NCBI GenBank assembly: GCA_963750295.1
Contig: CAVVPY010000001.1
Span: 1,674,001 to 1,738,000 of the forward strand
DNA: 64,000 nt
Source: CAVVPY01 sp963750295
Lineage (GTDB): Bacteria; Actinomycetota; Actinomycetes; Mycobacteriales; Jatrophihabitantaceae
Direction of reading: 5' to 3'
In this document: piece by piece, positions 52,049 through 60,104 of the stretch
Position numbering within the stretch: position 1 is the stretch's first letter
Layout: every line of letters begins with the position of its first letter
Notes under the pieces: generated by a model
What the model was told of the DNA's origin: nothing
What the model saw: the letters and a program-made list of their open reading frames with translations, nothing else
Database searches by the model: none
Program-made: the position numbers and the translations under genes

Positions 52049-52110
52049 TCGCACCGCCTGCGGGAAATGGAACCCGGTGCCGCATCGCAGCGCTCCAGGC
52101 ACTTGCGGTC

Positions 52111-52124
52111 TACGCTGCAACGCG
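52111..52124 (+). promoter_or_regulatory. -10 hexamer, likely leaderless start of STAS gene
   Basis: TACGCT at 52111-52116, 7 bases, then GTG at 52124. Confidence 0.45.
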
Positions 52125-52432
52125 TGACCGCTCCCTCGGACTCGGGCCGCTCGGTCGCCGTGCTGCGCGTGTCGGAGGAGATCGACGCGATGAGCGTCGA
52201 GCCGGTCAGGCGAGAGGCCGATCGGCTGCTCGCGAACCCCCACCTGGACGAATTGATCCTGGATCTGGCCGGTGTCGAGTTCATGGATTCGTCCGGGCTC
52301 GGGCTACTCGTGCACCTTCGCAAGGACTGCGCCGGTCGCGGCGTCGAATTGCGGCTGCGCAATCTCAATCCGACCGTGCGCCGCTTGTTCGCGATCACCG
52401 GCATGCTGCCCGCGTTCACCATCGACGAGTAG
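52124..52432 (+). CDS. STAS domain anti-sigma factor antagonist
   Basis: A 102-residue RsbV-like protein. The phospho-site segment is LAGVEFMDSSGLGLLVHLRK (residues about 42-61) with Asp-Ser-Ser, and LRNLNPTVRRLFAITGML ends the fold. It is the second STAS protein in the window; no kinase or sigma gene is adjacent. GTG at 52124 is set by the -10-like hexamer. Confidence 0.85.
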   Translation: MTAPSDSGRSVAVLRVSEEIDAMSVEPVRREADRLLANPHLDELILDLAGVEFMDSSGLGLLVHLRKDCAGRGVELRLRNLNPTVRRLFAITGMLPAFTIDE

Positions 52433-52439
52433 CACGCAG

Positions 52440-52964
52440 CTACTCGGCGTCGTCGGCATCCCGCAACTCGGGGTAGTCGCGCAGCCCGGGGTGGTCGTGC
52501 ATGGTGTTCATTCGCAGGGTGCCGTCCGGGTCCAGCCACGCCGGCGCGATCCAGTGCGGCCGGCCCTCGGCCATGACGCACCGCCAGCCCTGTTGCTCGA
52601 AGGTGCGGTGGTTGTACGAACAGACCAGGGTCACGTCAGCCACGGTGGTACGTCTGCTGTCGCGGAACTCGGTGACGTGGTGGGCCTCGGTCCATTGTGG
52701 TGGCGCATCGCAACCGGGGAACGAACACCCGCCGTCGCGGGCGATGAGGGCCAGGCGCTGCTGTTCGGTGACGATGCGGTGCGTGCTGCTGTACGCGGTG
52801 ATCGCCTTCGTCCTGGACAACAGCACGGCAATGATGCGCGCTTCAGGTCCGGCCCAGGTCTTGGCGACATCGGCGGGGGCCGAGTAGCCGTGCCCGGTGG
52901 TGGCAGTGCCCTGGCCGGTCGCGTAGGCCTCGGCGGACATGGTCAGGACGATCGTGGCGCTCAC
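52440..52964 (-). CDS. HNH endonuclease domain protein, C-terminal part of a split DUF222-HNH gene
   Basis: A 174-residue piece. The HNH core is CSFPGCDAPPQWTEAHHVTE (residues about 82-101) and LVCSYNHRTFEQQGWR (about 114-129). The family normally is one chain of 400-450 residues with DUF222 in front. Here GTG at 52964 overlaps the stop of the DUF222 piece (GTGA), so either reinitiation makes two proteins or one base is missing in the GGCGGCGGCG run just before. Confidence 0.75.
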   Translation of the reverse strand: MSATIVLTMSAEAYATGQGTATTGHGYSAPADVAKTWAGPEARIIAVLLSRTKAITAYSSTHRIVTEQQRLALIARDGGCSFPGCDAPPQWTEAHHVTEFRDSRRTTVADVTLVCSYNHRTFEQQGWRCVMAEGRPHWIAPAWLDPDGTLRMNTMHDHPGLRDYPELRDADDAE

Positions 52965-53773
52965 GCCGCCGCCGTTGGAAGCAGGTTCGCTCGCCCGACG
53001 AGCTTGAGCACGGCCAGCAGGGCGTCATGCCGGCGTTGCGCGGCGCTGCGCGGGTCGGCGACACCGTCGGAACCTGGCTCTGGACGGGCGAGAGCGTCGA
53101 GTGCGGTCGCCAGGTGCTCAGCGCACTCGGGTGTGAGCTCGCCCTCGAGCCGGGCAGAACCGTCTGCTCGGCGACGAAAGTGCAGGCTGCGTCGCTGTTC
53201 GCGATAGCGCAGGTCGCGAAGGGTGCCGTCCTGGTCCAACGCGTTGACGAGGTCGCGGGCGTGGCGGGCGAGCAGGTGCGGGTCGTGCTCGCGGGCGACG
53301 CCGACTAGCACCCCTTCGACCTGCTCGCCGACGTCGTAGCGAACCTCGTCGGGCAGCGCCTCGACCGCAGCGACGATCACCTGCGCGTGCCGGTCTGAGA
53401 TCGCGCCCTCAGCCTGCGCCGCACCGACCGCGGCGAACTCAGGATCGAGGCGCTGCCCGGTGACGGTGCGGCGCGGGCCGAGGCTCTGCGCCGCACGTAC
53501 CCGAGCAGTCGCCTCGCCGGGGCTGACGCGCAACAGCAGTCGGACAAGTGCTGCGGTCGACCGGCAGCCGTGGACCCCGGCCACCCCGCGGGTATCGACT
53601 TCGGCGAGAAGTGCATGGTCGACCGGCGCGAGCCGCCGGCGGGCGATCTCGACGCGGCGCAGCGCATCGAGGACCTCGTCGTCCGTGCACGGGTCCAGCG
53701 ATACCGAGGTCAGCTCGTCCAGGTCAGCCTCGAGGCGCGCCAGTACGGCGTGCACTCGATCGGTGACTGACAT
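52961..53773 (-). CDS. DUF222 domain protein, N-terminal part of a split DUF222-HNH gene
   Basis: A 270-residue piece of the 13E12-repeat family: LDALRRVEIARRRLAPVDHA (residues about 37-56), STAALVRLLLRVSPGEATAR, AISDRHAQVIVAAVEALPDE, and a C-terminal region typical of DUF222. The ATG at 53773 has no clear Shine-Dalgarno sequence. Function unknown; the relatives are numerous in actinobacteria and probably mobile or defence-related. Confidence 0.78.
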   Translation of the reverse strand: MSVTDRVHAVLARLEADLDELTSVSLDPCTDDEVLDALRRVEIARRRLAPVDHALLAEVDTRGVAGVHGCRSTAALVRLLLRVSPGEATARVRAAQSLGPRRTVTGQRLDPEFAAVGAAQAEGAISDRHAQVIVAAVEALPDEVRYDVGEQVEGVLVGVAREHDPHLLARHARDLVNALDQDGTLRDLRYREQRRSLHFRRRADGSARLEGELTPECAEHLATALDALARPEPGSDGVADPRSAAQRRHDALLAVLKLVGRANLLPTAAA

Positions 53774-53948
53774 ATCGTTCAAACGTTCTAATCTAGCACA
53801 TCGATCCAGAATGATCAAGCACAATCCCCAGCAATATCAACGGATTCTCAAAATCAGCGGAGTCCCGACAGCGAAACCTGGGCACGTTTCCAACTCCTCG
53901 TCGCTGCGCCGTTGTTTGTGCATTGCACGGGGCTGCCAGGCTGGAACC

Positions 53949-54539
53949 ATGAGTGCGACCGAAGCAAACCCGAAGGCCGACCTGCACCACTATCTGCGAT
54001 CCGCGCGCGAGGCGCTGCTGTGGAAACTCGACGGCCTGTCCGAGTACGACATCCGGCGACCGCTGACACCGACCGGCACGAACCTGCTCGGGCTGGTGAA
54101 GCACGTCGCCAGCGTCGAGGCCGGCTACCTCGGCGACACCTTCGGACGCCCGTTCACCGAACCGCTGCCCTGGTTCGACGACGACGCCGAGCCGAACGCG
54201 GACATGTGGGCCACGCCGGACCAGTCGCGTCAGGAGATCATCGACCTCTATCACCGGGTGTGGGCGAACTCGGACGCCACGATCGAGCAGCTGGATCTCG
54301 ACGCACCCGGTCAGGTGCCGTGGTGGCCCGCCGAGCACAGTGCGGTGACCCTGCACCGCGTTCTCGTGCACGTGATCGCCGAGACGAATCGGCACGCCGG
54401 ACACGCAGATATCGTCCGCGAGCTCGTCGACGGTGCGGTCGGGCTGCGCGACGGCAACGACAACATGGCTCCCGGCGACGCGGGCTGGTGGGCTGAGTAC
54501 CGCGACCGGGTCGAGACGGCTGCGCGGGACGCCGGCTGA
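53949..54539 (+). CDS. DinB family protein (DUF664)
   Basis: A 196-residue four-helix-bundle protein. Metal-ligand His residues fit GLVKHVASVEAGYLGDTFGR (residues about 50-69) and LVHVIAETNRHAGHADIVRE (about 138-157). The DUF664 group includes mycothiol- or bacillithiol-dependent enzymes; which thiol or substrate applies here is not visible. It is 2 bases before the GNAT gene. Confidence 0.85.
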   Translation: MSATEANPKADLHHYLRSAREALLWKLDGLSEYDIRRPLTPTGTNLLGLVKHVASVEAGYLGDTFGRPFTEPLPWFDDDAEPNADMWATPDQSRQEIIDLYHRVWANSDATIEQLDLDAPGQVPWWPAEHSAVTLHRVLVHVIAETNRHAGHADIVRELVDGAVGLRDGNDNMAPGDAGWWAEYRDRVETAARDAG

Positions 54540-54541
54540 CC

Positions 54542-55072
54542 GTGCGCGTCGACGGCCACATCCGCGACGCCGATCCAGCCGACGGCGCCGGTTGCGCCGC
54601 GGTGTACGCGCCCTACGTGCTCGACACCGCGGTCACCTTCGAGACGACGCCGCCCACCGCCGACGAGATGGCTCAGCGGATCCTTGCTGCACGGGACACA
54701 CACGCGTGGATCGTGTTCGAGGACGGGGGTCGGATCGTCGGGTACGCCTACGGTGGCCAGTTCAAGGACCGCGCGGCGTACCGGTGGTCCTGCGAGGTCA
54801 GCGTCTACCTCGAATCCACCCGACGCCGTACCGGTGCAGGCCGCGCGTTGTACGAGGCGTTGTTCGAGCGACTGGCCGCGCGCGGGTTTCGCACCGCGGT
54901 CGCCGGCATGACCTTGCCCAACGACGCGAGTGTGGCGCTGCACGCCGCGCTCGGCTTCGAGCCGGTCGGCGTGTACCGGCGGATCGGGTGGAAGCACGGT
55001 GCCTGGCGGGACGTGGCGTGGACGCAGCGGAGCCTCGGCGCCAGCGCGGATCCGCCGGCCGAGCCGAGCTGA
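54542..55072 (+). CDS. GNAT N-acetyltransferase, phosphinothricin acetyltransferase-like
   Basis: A 176-residue protein close to the Pat/MddA group: IRDADPADGAGCAAVYAPYV (residues about 8-27), DTAVTFETTPPT, YAYGGQFKDRAAYRWSCEVS and RTGAGRALYEALFERL with the acetyl-CoA turn. Known members acetylate phosphinothricin or methionine sulfone/sulfoximine. GTG at 54542; probably transcribed with the DinB gene. Confidence 0.85.
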   Translation: MRVDGHIRDADPADGAGCAAVYAPYVLDTAVTFETTPPTADEMAQRILAARDTHAWIVFEDGGRIVGYAYGGQFKDRAAYRWSCEVSVYLESTRRRTGAGRALYEALFERLAARGFRTAVAGMTLPNDASVALHAALGFEPVGVYRRIGWKHGAWRDVAWTQRSLGASADPPAEPS

Positions 55073-55076
55073 GCAA

Positions 55077-56384
55077 CTACCGGGCGGGGCGCTCGTCGAT
55101 GATGCGGCGCATCTTGCCGACCGAGCGTTCGATGCCATCGGGATCGACCACGTCGACACCGACGCTGACGCCGATCGTGTTCTTCACCATCGCCCGCAGC
55201 TCGACACCGGCCAGTCGCCCGGCTTCGGACGAGGCATCCGCGCGGCGCTCGACGCGCACGCTCAGCTCGTCCAGCGTCCCCGAGCGGGTCAGCACGCACT
55301 GGAAGTGCGGGGTGAGCGCAGGCGTGCGCAGGATCAACTCCTCGATCTGGGTCGGGAACAGGTTCACCCCGCGCAGGATGATCATGTCGTCCGTGCGTCC
55401 GGTGATCTTCTCGATGCGGCGCATCGTCCGCGCCGTCCCCGGCAGCAAGCGGGTCAGGTCACGCGTGCGGTAGCGCACGACCGGCATCGCCTGCTTGGTG
55501 AGCGAGGTGAACACCAACTCGCCCTCCTCGCCGTCGGGCAGCACCTCGCCGGTGACCGGGTCGATGATCTCGGGATAGAAGTGGTCCTCCCAGACGTGCA
55601 GCCCGTCCTTGGTGTCGACGCACTCCATCGCGACGCCCGGCCCCATCACCTCGGACAGGCCGTAGATGTCGACGGCATGCAGGTCGAGTCGTTGTTCGAG
55701 CTCGACGCGCATGTCGTTCGTCCACGGCTCGGCGCCGAAGATGCCGACCTGCAGCGACGTCGAGCGCGGGTCGACGCCCTGGCGCTCCATCTCGTCGGCG
55801 ATCGCGAGCATGTACGACGGGGTCACCATGATCACGTCGGGTTCGAAGTCCTGGATGAGCATCACCTGGCGCTCGGTCATGCCGCCCGAGACGGGGATGA
55901 CGGTGGCGCCGAGAGCCTCGGCGCCGTAGTGAGCACCGAGACCGCCGGTGAACAAGCCGTACCCGTAGGCGACATGGATGCGGTCGGTGCGACGGCCGCC
56001 GCCGGCGCGGATCGAGCGCGCCATCAGCGTCGACCAGGTCGCGACGTCCGCGGCGGTGTAGCCGACCACCGTCGGCTTGCCCGTCGTTCCGGACGATGCG
56101 TGCAGGCGTGACACCTGCTCGCGCCGCACGGCGAACATGCCGAAGGGATAGTTCGCACGCAGATCGTGCTTCACGGTGAACGGGAACCGGGCCAGGTCGA
56201 CCAGCCCTTTGCAATCGTCGGGGTGCACGCCGGCGGCGTCGAAGGCGGCCCGGTAGTGGGCGACGTTCTCGTAGGCGTGCGACAGCGACCACTGCAACCG
56301 GCGCAGTTGCAGTGCGCGTAGCTCGTCCACCGACGCGCGCTCGATCGGCTCGAGGTCGTCCGGGCTGGGCGTGCGGTCCTGCAT
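55077..56384 (-). CDS. paaK: Phenylacetate-CoA ligase
   Basis: A 435-residue ANL enzyme that makes phenylacetyl-CoA. Marks are FTVKHDLRANYPFGMFAVRR (residues about 72-91), the P-loop-like HASSGTTGKPTVVGYT (about 94-109), YGYGLFTGGLGAHYGAEALG, and SLTKQAMPVVRYRTRDLTRL (about 284-303). Length fits PaaK. It is the last gene of the paa operon, 10 bases after paaE. Confidence 0.94.
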   Translation of the reverse strand: MQDRTPSPDDLEPIERASVDELRALQLRRLQWSLSHAYENVAHYRAAFDAAGVHPDDCKGLVDLARFPFTVKHDLRANYPFGMFAVRREQVSRLHASSGTTGKPTVVGYTAADVATWSTLMARSIRAGGGRRTDRIHVAYGYGLFTGGLGAHYGAEALGATVIPVSGGMTERQVMLIQDFEPDVIMVTPSYMLAIADEMERQGVDPRSTSLQVGIFGAEPWTNDMRVELEQRLDLHAVDIYGLSEVMGPGVAMECVDTKDGLHVWEDHFYPEIIDPVTGEVLPDGEEGELVFTSLTKQAMPVVRYRTRDLTRLLPGTARTMRRIEKITGRTDDMIILRGVNLFPTQIEELILRTPALTPHFQCVLTRSGTLDELSVRVERRADASSEAGRLAGVELRAMVKNTIGVSVGVDVVDPDGIERSVGKMRRIIDERPAR

Positions 56385-56394
56385 GCGGTTCCTC

Positions 56395-57441
56395 TCAGGC
56401 GTCGTAGTCGACGGTGAGTTCGTCGCTGGTGGGGACGGCCTGGCAGGTGAGGACGTAGCCGTCCTCGATCTCGTCCTCCTCCAGCGCGTAGTTGCGCTTC
56501 ATCTGCGCGGTCCCGTGCGTGATCTTCGCGCGGCAGGTCCCGCACACGCCGCCCTTGCACGCGAACGGCAGATCGGGACGTGCCCGCTGCGCACCGTCCA
56601 GAACCGTGATGCCCGGCTCGATGACGAGCGTGCTGGTTCGGCCGTCGAGCACCAGCGTGACCGACGCGCCCGGCCCTGGCGGCGCCTCGGGGTGCACCGC
56701 CTCGTCCGGGGGTTCGTCGCCGACCCAGAACAACTCGCGATGCATGCGCTCGCGTGGGACGCCGAAACCCTGCAAGACGTCCATCGCGTCGGTCACCATG
56801 CCGAACGGCCCGCACAGCCACCAGTGGTCGACGCCCGGGATGTCGACGGTGACGGGCAGCAAGTTCCGCAGCCGTTGCGCGTCCAGGCGTCCGGTGTGCA
56901 GCTCGACCTCCTGCGCCTCGCGCGAGAGGACGTGGACGATGCGCATCCGCGCCGGGTAGGCGTCCTTCAGGTCGGCGATCTCGTCGGCGAACATCACCGA
57001 GTCGACGCGCCGGTTGCCGTACAGCAGCGTGACCGTCGACGCGTCGTTCGCGGCAAGAACCGAGGCGGCGATCGAGACCATCGGCGTGATGCCCGATCCC
57101 GCCGCGATCAGCACGTGGTGTCCCGGCGTCGAGAGATCGGGGGTGAACGACCCGGCCGGTGCCTGCACCTCCAGCACGTCGCCGACCCGGACCTCGTCCA
57201 CCAGCCAACCCGACACGGCGCCGCCCGCAACTCGGCGCACGCCGATGCGCGGGGCCCGGCCGACGGGTGCGCAGATGGAGTACGAGCGCCGTTCGTCGCC
57301 GCGCCGCAGGGTGAGCGACTGCCCGGCCGCGAAGGCGAAGGTGTCCTCGAGCTCGGCGGGAACCGCGAAGGTCACGGCCGCCGAGTCGTCGGTGAGCGAT
57401 TCGACGGCTTCGACAGCAAGCCGGTGGAAGTCGGTTCTCAT
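56395..57441 (-). CDS. paaE: 1,2-phenylacetyl-CoA epoxidase, reductase subunit
   Basis: A 348-residue oxidoreductase that passes electrons from NADPH to PaaA. The FAD domain has RRSYSICAP (residues about 48-56); the NAD domain has LIAAGSGITPMVSIAASVLA (about 104-123) and WWLCGPFGMVTDAM; the C-terminal plant-type ferredoxin has CKGGVCGTCRAKITHG (about 298-313) and a last Cys in LTCQAVP. ATG at 57441 overlaps the paaD stop (ATGA). Confidence 0.94.
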   Translation of the reverse strand: MRTDFHRLAVEAVESLTDDSAAVTFAVPAELEDTFAFAAGQSLTLRRGDERRSYSICAPVGRAPRIGVRRVAGGAVSGWLVDEVRVGDVLEVQAPAGSFTPDLSTPGHHVLIAAGSGITPMVSIAASVLAANDASTVTLLYGNRRVDSVMFADEIADLKDAYPARMRIVHVLSREAQEVELHTGRLDAQRLRNLLPVTVDIPGVDHWWLCGPFGMVTDAMDVLQGFGVPRERMHRELFWVGDEPPDEAVHPEAPPGPGASVTLVLDGRTSTLVIEPGITVLDGAQRARPDLPFACKGGVCGTCRAKITHGTAQMKRNYALEEDEIEDGYVLTCQAVPTSDELTVDYDA

Positions 57442-57929
57442 AGCGCCTTGACCGCCTCGAACGGTTCGTCGCACGCGGTGCAGCGGTGCAGCGACTTGCA
57501 CGCAGTCGAGCTGAACGCAGCCGTCTGCACGGTGGCGGTCGAGCCGCAGCGCGGACACCGGGCCGCCGGTGGCTGGGTGAGGGTCAGCGGTACCGGTCCG
57601 GTACGCCGCGGTGCGGCGGTCGGCGGGGCGATGCCCGCGGCCGCGAGTTTGCGGCGACCGTCCTCGGTGATCCAGTCGCTCGTCCAGGCAGGCGCGAGCT
57701 GGGTGCGGATCTCTACCTGGTCGAACCCGGCCCGGTGCAACCGGTCGCTGAGGTCGTGGCTGATCTCGCGCATCGCCGGGCAGCCGGAGTAGGTCGGCGT
57801 GATCGTGGCAACGACCCCGCCGTCGGTCACGTCGATCGCGCGCAGGATGCCCAGGTCACCCAGCGTCAGCATGGGCAGTTCGGGATCCGGGGTTGCGGCC
57901 GCCACGGTCCAGGCCGTCGTCGTCACCAT
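57438..57929 (-). CDS. paaD: Phenylacetate degradation protein PaaD
   Basis: A 163-residue FeS-assembly-like protein (DUF59 fold): PDPELPMLTLGDLGILRAI (residues about 14-32) and PTYSGCPAMREISHDL (about 45-60), ending in a zinc-ribbon-like tail with RCPRCGSTATV and HRCTACDEPFEAV. It is thought to mature the epoxidase metal centre. Overlaps paaC by 7 bases. Confidence 0.92.
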   Translation of the reverse strand: MVTTTAWTVAAATPDPELPMLTLGDLGILRAIDVTDGGVVATITPTYSGCPAMREISHDLSDRLHRAGFDQVEIRTQLAPAWTSDWITEDGRRKLAAAGIAPPTAAPRRTGPVPLTLTQPPAARCPRCGSTATVQTAAFSSTACKSLHRCTACDEPFEAVKAL

Positions 57930-58777
57930 GTCGCGTCCGGGTGCTGGCGGGCCACGCTCTGCAACTCGGCCAGGACGTAGCCCAGGGCCTCGGTGTGTAC
58001 GCCGTCGCGGCCGGTCCGTCCGCCCACCGCTGCCAGCGGCGCGACGTCGGGCCGGTTCAGCCGCGCGGTGGCGAGGACGGTGTCGAGCACGACGTCCACC
58101 TCGGCCCTATCGAGGGTCACGCCGAGCGTGTCCTCGACCGGGTGGCGCAGGAACAACTCGTCGACGAGCGGCCAGGTCGTGTCGAGCGCGGCCTGCATCC
58201 GCACCGACGATTCCTCCGTGCCGTCGCCGAGCCGGACGACCCACTGGGCGGCGTAGTCGCGGTGATAGGTGAGCTCCTTGACGCTCTTGCCCGCGATCGC
58301 GGCGAGCACCGGGTCGCGGGTGGTCGTCAGGGTGTCGAACAGCGCGAGGCGCCAGGTCGAGAAGATCAGCAGGCGGGCCATCAGCTCGGCGAAGTCACGA
58401 TCGAGACGCTCGACGAGGCGGACGTTGCGGAACTCCCCCTCGTCGCGGAAGTACGCCAATTGGTCCTCGCCTCGGCCGTCGATGGTGCCGGCGCGGGCGA
58501 GCAGCATCCGGGCCTGGCCGAGCAGGTCGAGCGCGACATTGGCGATCGCGGTCTCCTCCTCCAGTTCGGGCATGCGGGTCATCCACTCCTGCAGCCGGTG
58601 CGAGTAGATCAGCGCGTCGTCACCGAGCATGAGGCAGTAGGCGGCGAGGGCCCCGGCGTCCACACCGTCCGGGACGCTCGTGTCGATGCCCTGGAGCGGG
58701 TCGGTGAAGCCGGTGCCGAAGGCCCAGCGGTGGTCGTCGCCGTCGTCGGCGAGTGCGTCGTACGGGTTGTCGCTCAT
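57923..58777 (-). CDS. paaC: 1,2-phenylacetyl-CoA epoxidase, structural subunit PaaC
   Basis: A 284-residue ferritin-like protein that pairs with PaaA but lacks a full di-iron site: YCLMLGDDALIYSHRLQEWM, IANVALDLLGQARMLLARAG and VKELTYHRDYAAQWVVRLGD (about residues 45-190). ATG at 58777 shares a base with the paaB stop (TGATG); an adjacent GTG at 58780 is an alternative. Confidence 0.93.
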   Translation of the reverse strand: MSDNPYDALADDGDDHRWAFGTGFTDPLQGIDTSVPDGVDAGALAAYCLMLGDDALIYSHRLQEWMTRMPELEEETAIANVALDLLGQARMLLARAGTIDGRGEDQLAYFRDEGEFRNVRLVERLDRDFAELMARLLIFSTWRLALFDTLTTTRDPVLAAIAGKSVKELTYHRDYAAQWVVRLGDGTEESSVRMQAALDTTWPLVDELFLRHPVEDTLGVTLDRAEVDVVLDTVLATARLNRPDVAPLAAVGGRTGRDGVHTEALGYVLAELQSVARQHPDATW

Positions 58778-59139
58778 CACATGTGTGGGACGTCGTCGGG
58801 AATGTCGTAGAAGGTCGGGTGGCGGTACACCTTGTCACCGGACGGCGCGAAGAACGGGTCCTTCTCGTCCGGGCTGGACGCGGTGATCTCGGTGGCCGCG
58901 ACCACCCAGATGCTCACGCCCTCGTTGCGCCGGGTGTACAGATCACGGGCGTGGTGCAGCGCCATCTGCGGGTCGGCGGCATGCAGTGAGCCGACGTGCA
59001 CGTGGTTCAGGCCGCGCTTGCCGCGCAGGAAGACCTCGTACAGATCCCAGTCGGAGCGAACGATCTCGTCGTCGGTCACCACCGGCACACCAGATGTCGG
59101 CACCGCCCCGTGGCCGCCCTCGGCCGTGAAGTCGGTCAT
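58777..59139 (-). CDS. paaB: 1,2-phenylacetyl-CoA epoxidase subunit PaaB
   Basis: A 120-residue small subunit: WDLYEVFLRGKRGLNHVHVG (residues about 31-50), SLHAADPQMALHHARDLYTR (about 51-70) and GVSIWVV. Length is somewhat above the usual 95 because of an N-terminal extension (TAEGGHGAVPTSG). ATG at 59139 overlaps the paaA stop. Confidence 0.93.
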   Translation of the reverse strand: MTDFTAEGGHGAVPTSGVPVVTDDEIVRSDWDLYEVFLRGKRGLNHVHVGSLHAADPQMALHHARDLYTRRNEGVSIWVVAATEITASSPDEKDPFFAPSGDKVYRHPTFYDIPDDVPHM

Positions 59140-60104
59140 CGCGGCACGTCCTGGCTGCCGGCTTCCCCGGCGGGCGAGGCCGGCGAGCGGTGGCGCGCGG
59201 CGTGTACACGGGCGGCCTCGCGGACCCACGCACCCTCGTCGTGCGCGGTCTTGCGATGAGCAACTCGCTGCACGTTGCACGGCCCGTTGCCTTTCACGAC
59301 GGCCATGAACTCGTCCCAGTCGACCGCCCCGAAGTCGTAATGGCCACGGTCCTCGTTCCACCGCAGGTCCGGGTCGGGCAGGGTGACGCCGAGCTTCTCG
59401 GCCTGCGGGACGCTCATGTCGACGAATCGCTGGCGCAACTCGTCGTTGGTGTGCCGCTTGATCCCCCACGCCATCGACTGACCGGTGTTCGGCGAGCGGT
59501 CGTCGGCCGGGCCGAACATCATCAGCGACGGCCACCAGAACCGGTCGGTCGCGTCCTGGACCATCGCGCGCTGGCCCTCGGTGCCGCGCATCATCGTCAT
59601 CAGCAACTCGTAGCCCTGCCGCTGGTGGAAGGACTCCTCCTTGCAGATGCGGATCATCGCGCGCGCATACGGGCCGTACGACGCCCGGCACAGCGGCACC
59701 TGGTTGCAGATCGCGGCGCCGTCCACCAACCAGCCGATGACGCCGACGTCGGCATAGGTGAGGGTCGGGTAGTTGAAGATCGACGAGTACTTCTGCCTGC
59801 CGTGCACCAGCTTGTCGGTGAGATCGGCGCGGTCGGCGCCAAGGGTCTCGGCGGCGCTGTAGAGGTACATGCCGTGCCCGGCCTCGTCCTGCACCTTCGC
59901 GAGCAGGATCGCCTTGCGCCGCAGGGACGGTGCCCTGGTGATCCAGTTGCCCTCCGGCTGCATGCCGATGATCTCGGAGTGGGCGTGCTGGGCGATCTGC
60001 CGGATCATCGTCTTGCGGTACGGGTCCGGCATCCAGTCGCGCGGCTCGATCCGCCGATCGTGCTCGATCGTCTCGTCGAAGTGCCGTTCCAGCGTCTCGG
60101 TCAT
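59136..60104 (-). CDS. paaA: 1,2-phenylacetyl-CoA epoxidase catalytic subunit PaaA
   Basis: A 322-residue di-iron monooxygenase: iron ligands lie in QIAQHAHSEIIGMQPEGNWI, LLAKVQDEAGHGMYLYSAAE (residues about 65-84) and ICKEESFHQRQGYELLM (about 153-169). It inserts oxygen into the ring of phenylacetyl-CoA. ATG at 60104 overlaps the paaZ stop (ATGA). Confidence 0.95.
   Translation of the reverse strand: MTETLERHFDETIEHDRRIEPRDWMPDPYRKTMIRQIAQHAHSEIIGMQPEGNWITRAPSLRRKAILLAKVQDEAGHGMYLYSAAETLGADRADLTDKLVHGRQKYSSIFNYPTLTYADVGVIGWLVDGAAICNQVPLCRASYGPYARAMIRICKEESFHQRQGYELLMTMMRGTEGQRAMVQDATDRFWWPSLMMFGPADDRSPNTGQSMAWGIKRHTNDELRQRFVDMSVPQAEKLGVTLPDPDLRWNEDRGHYDFGAVDWDEFMAVVKGNGPCNVQRVAHRKTAHDEGAWVREAARVHAARHRSPASPAGEAGSQDVPR

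Noticed and set aside
53774..53800. LexA-type SOS box upstream of the DUF222 gene (GAACGTTTGAAC)
   Set aside because: The half-sites are too close together and not properly inverted to fit the actinobacterial TCGAAC-N4-GTTCGA box.
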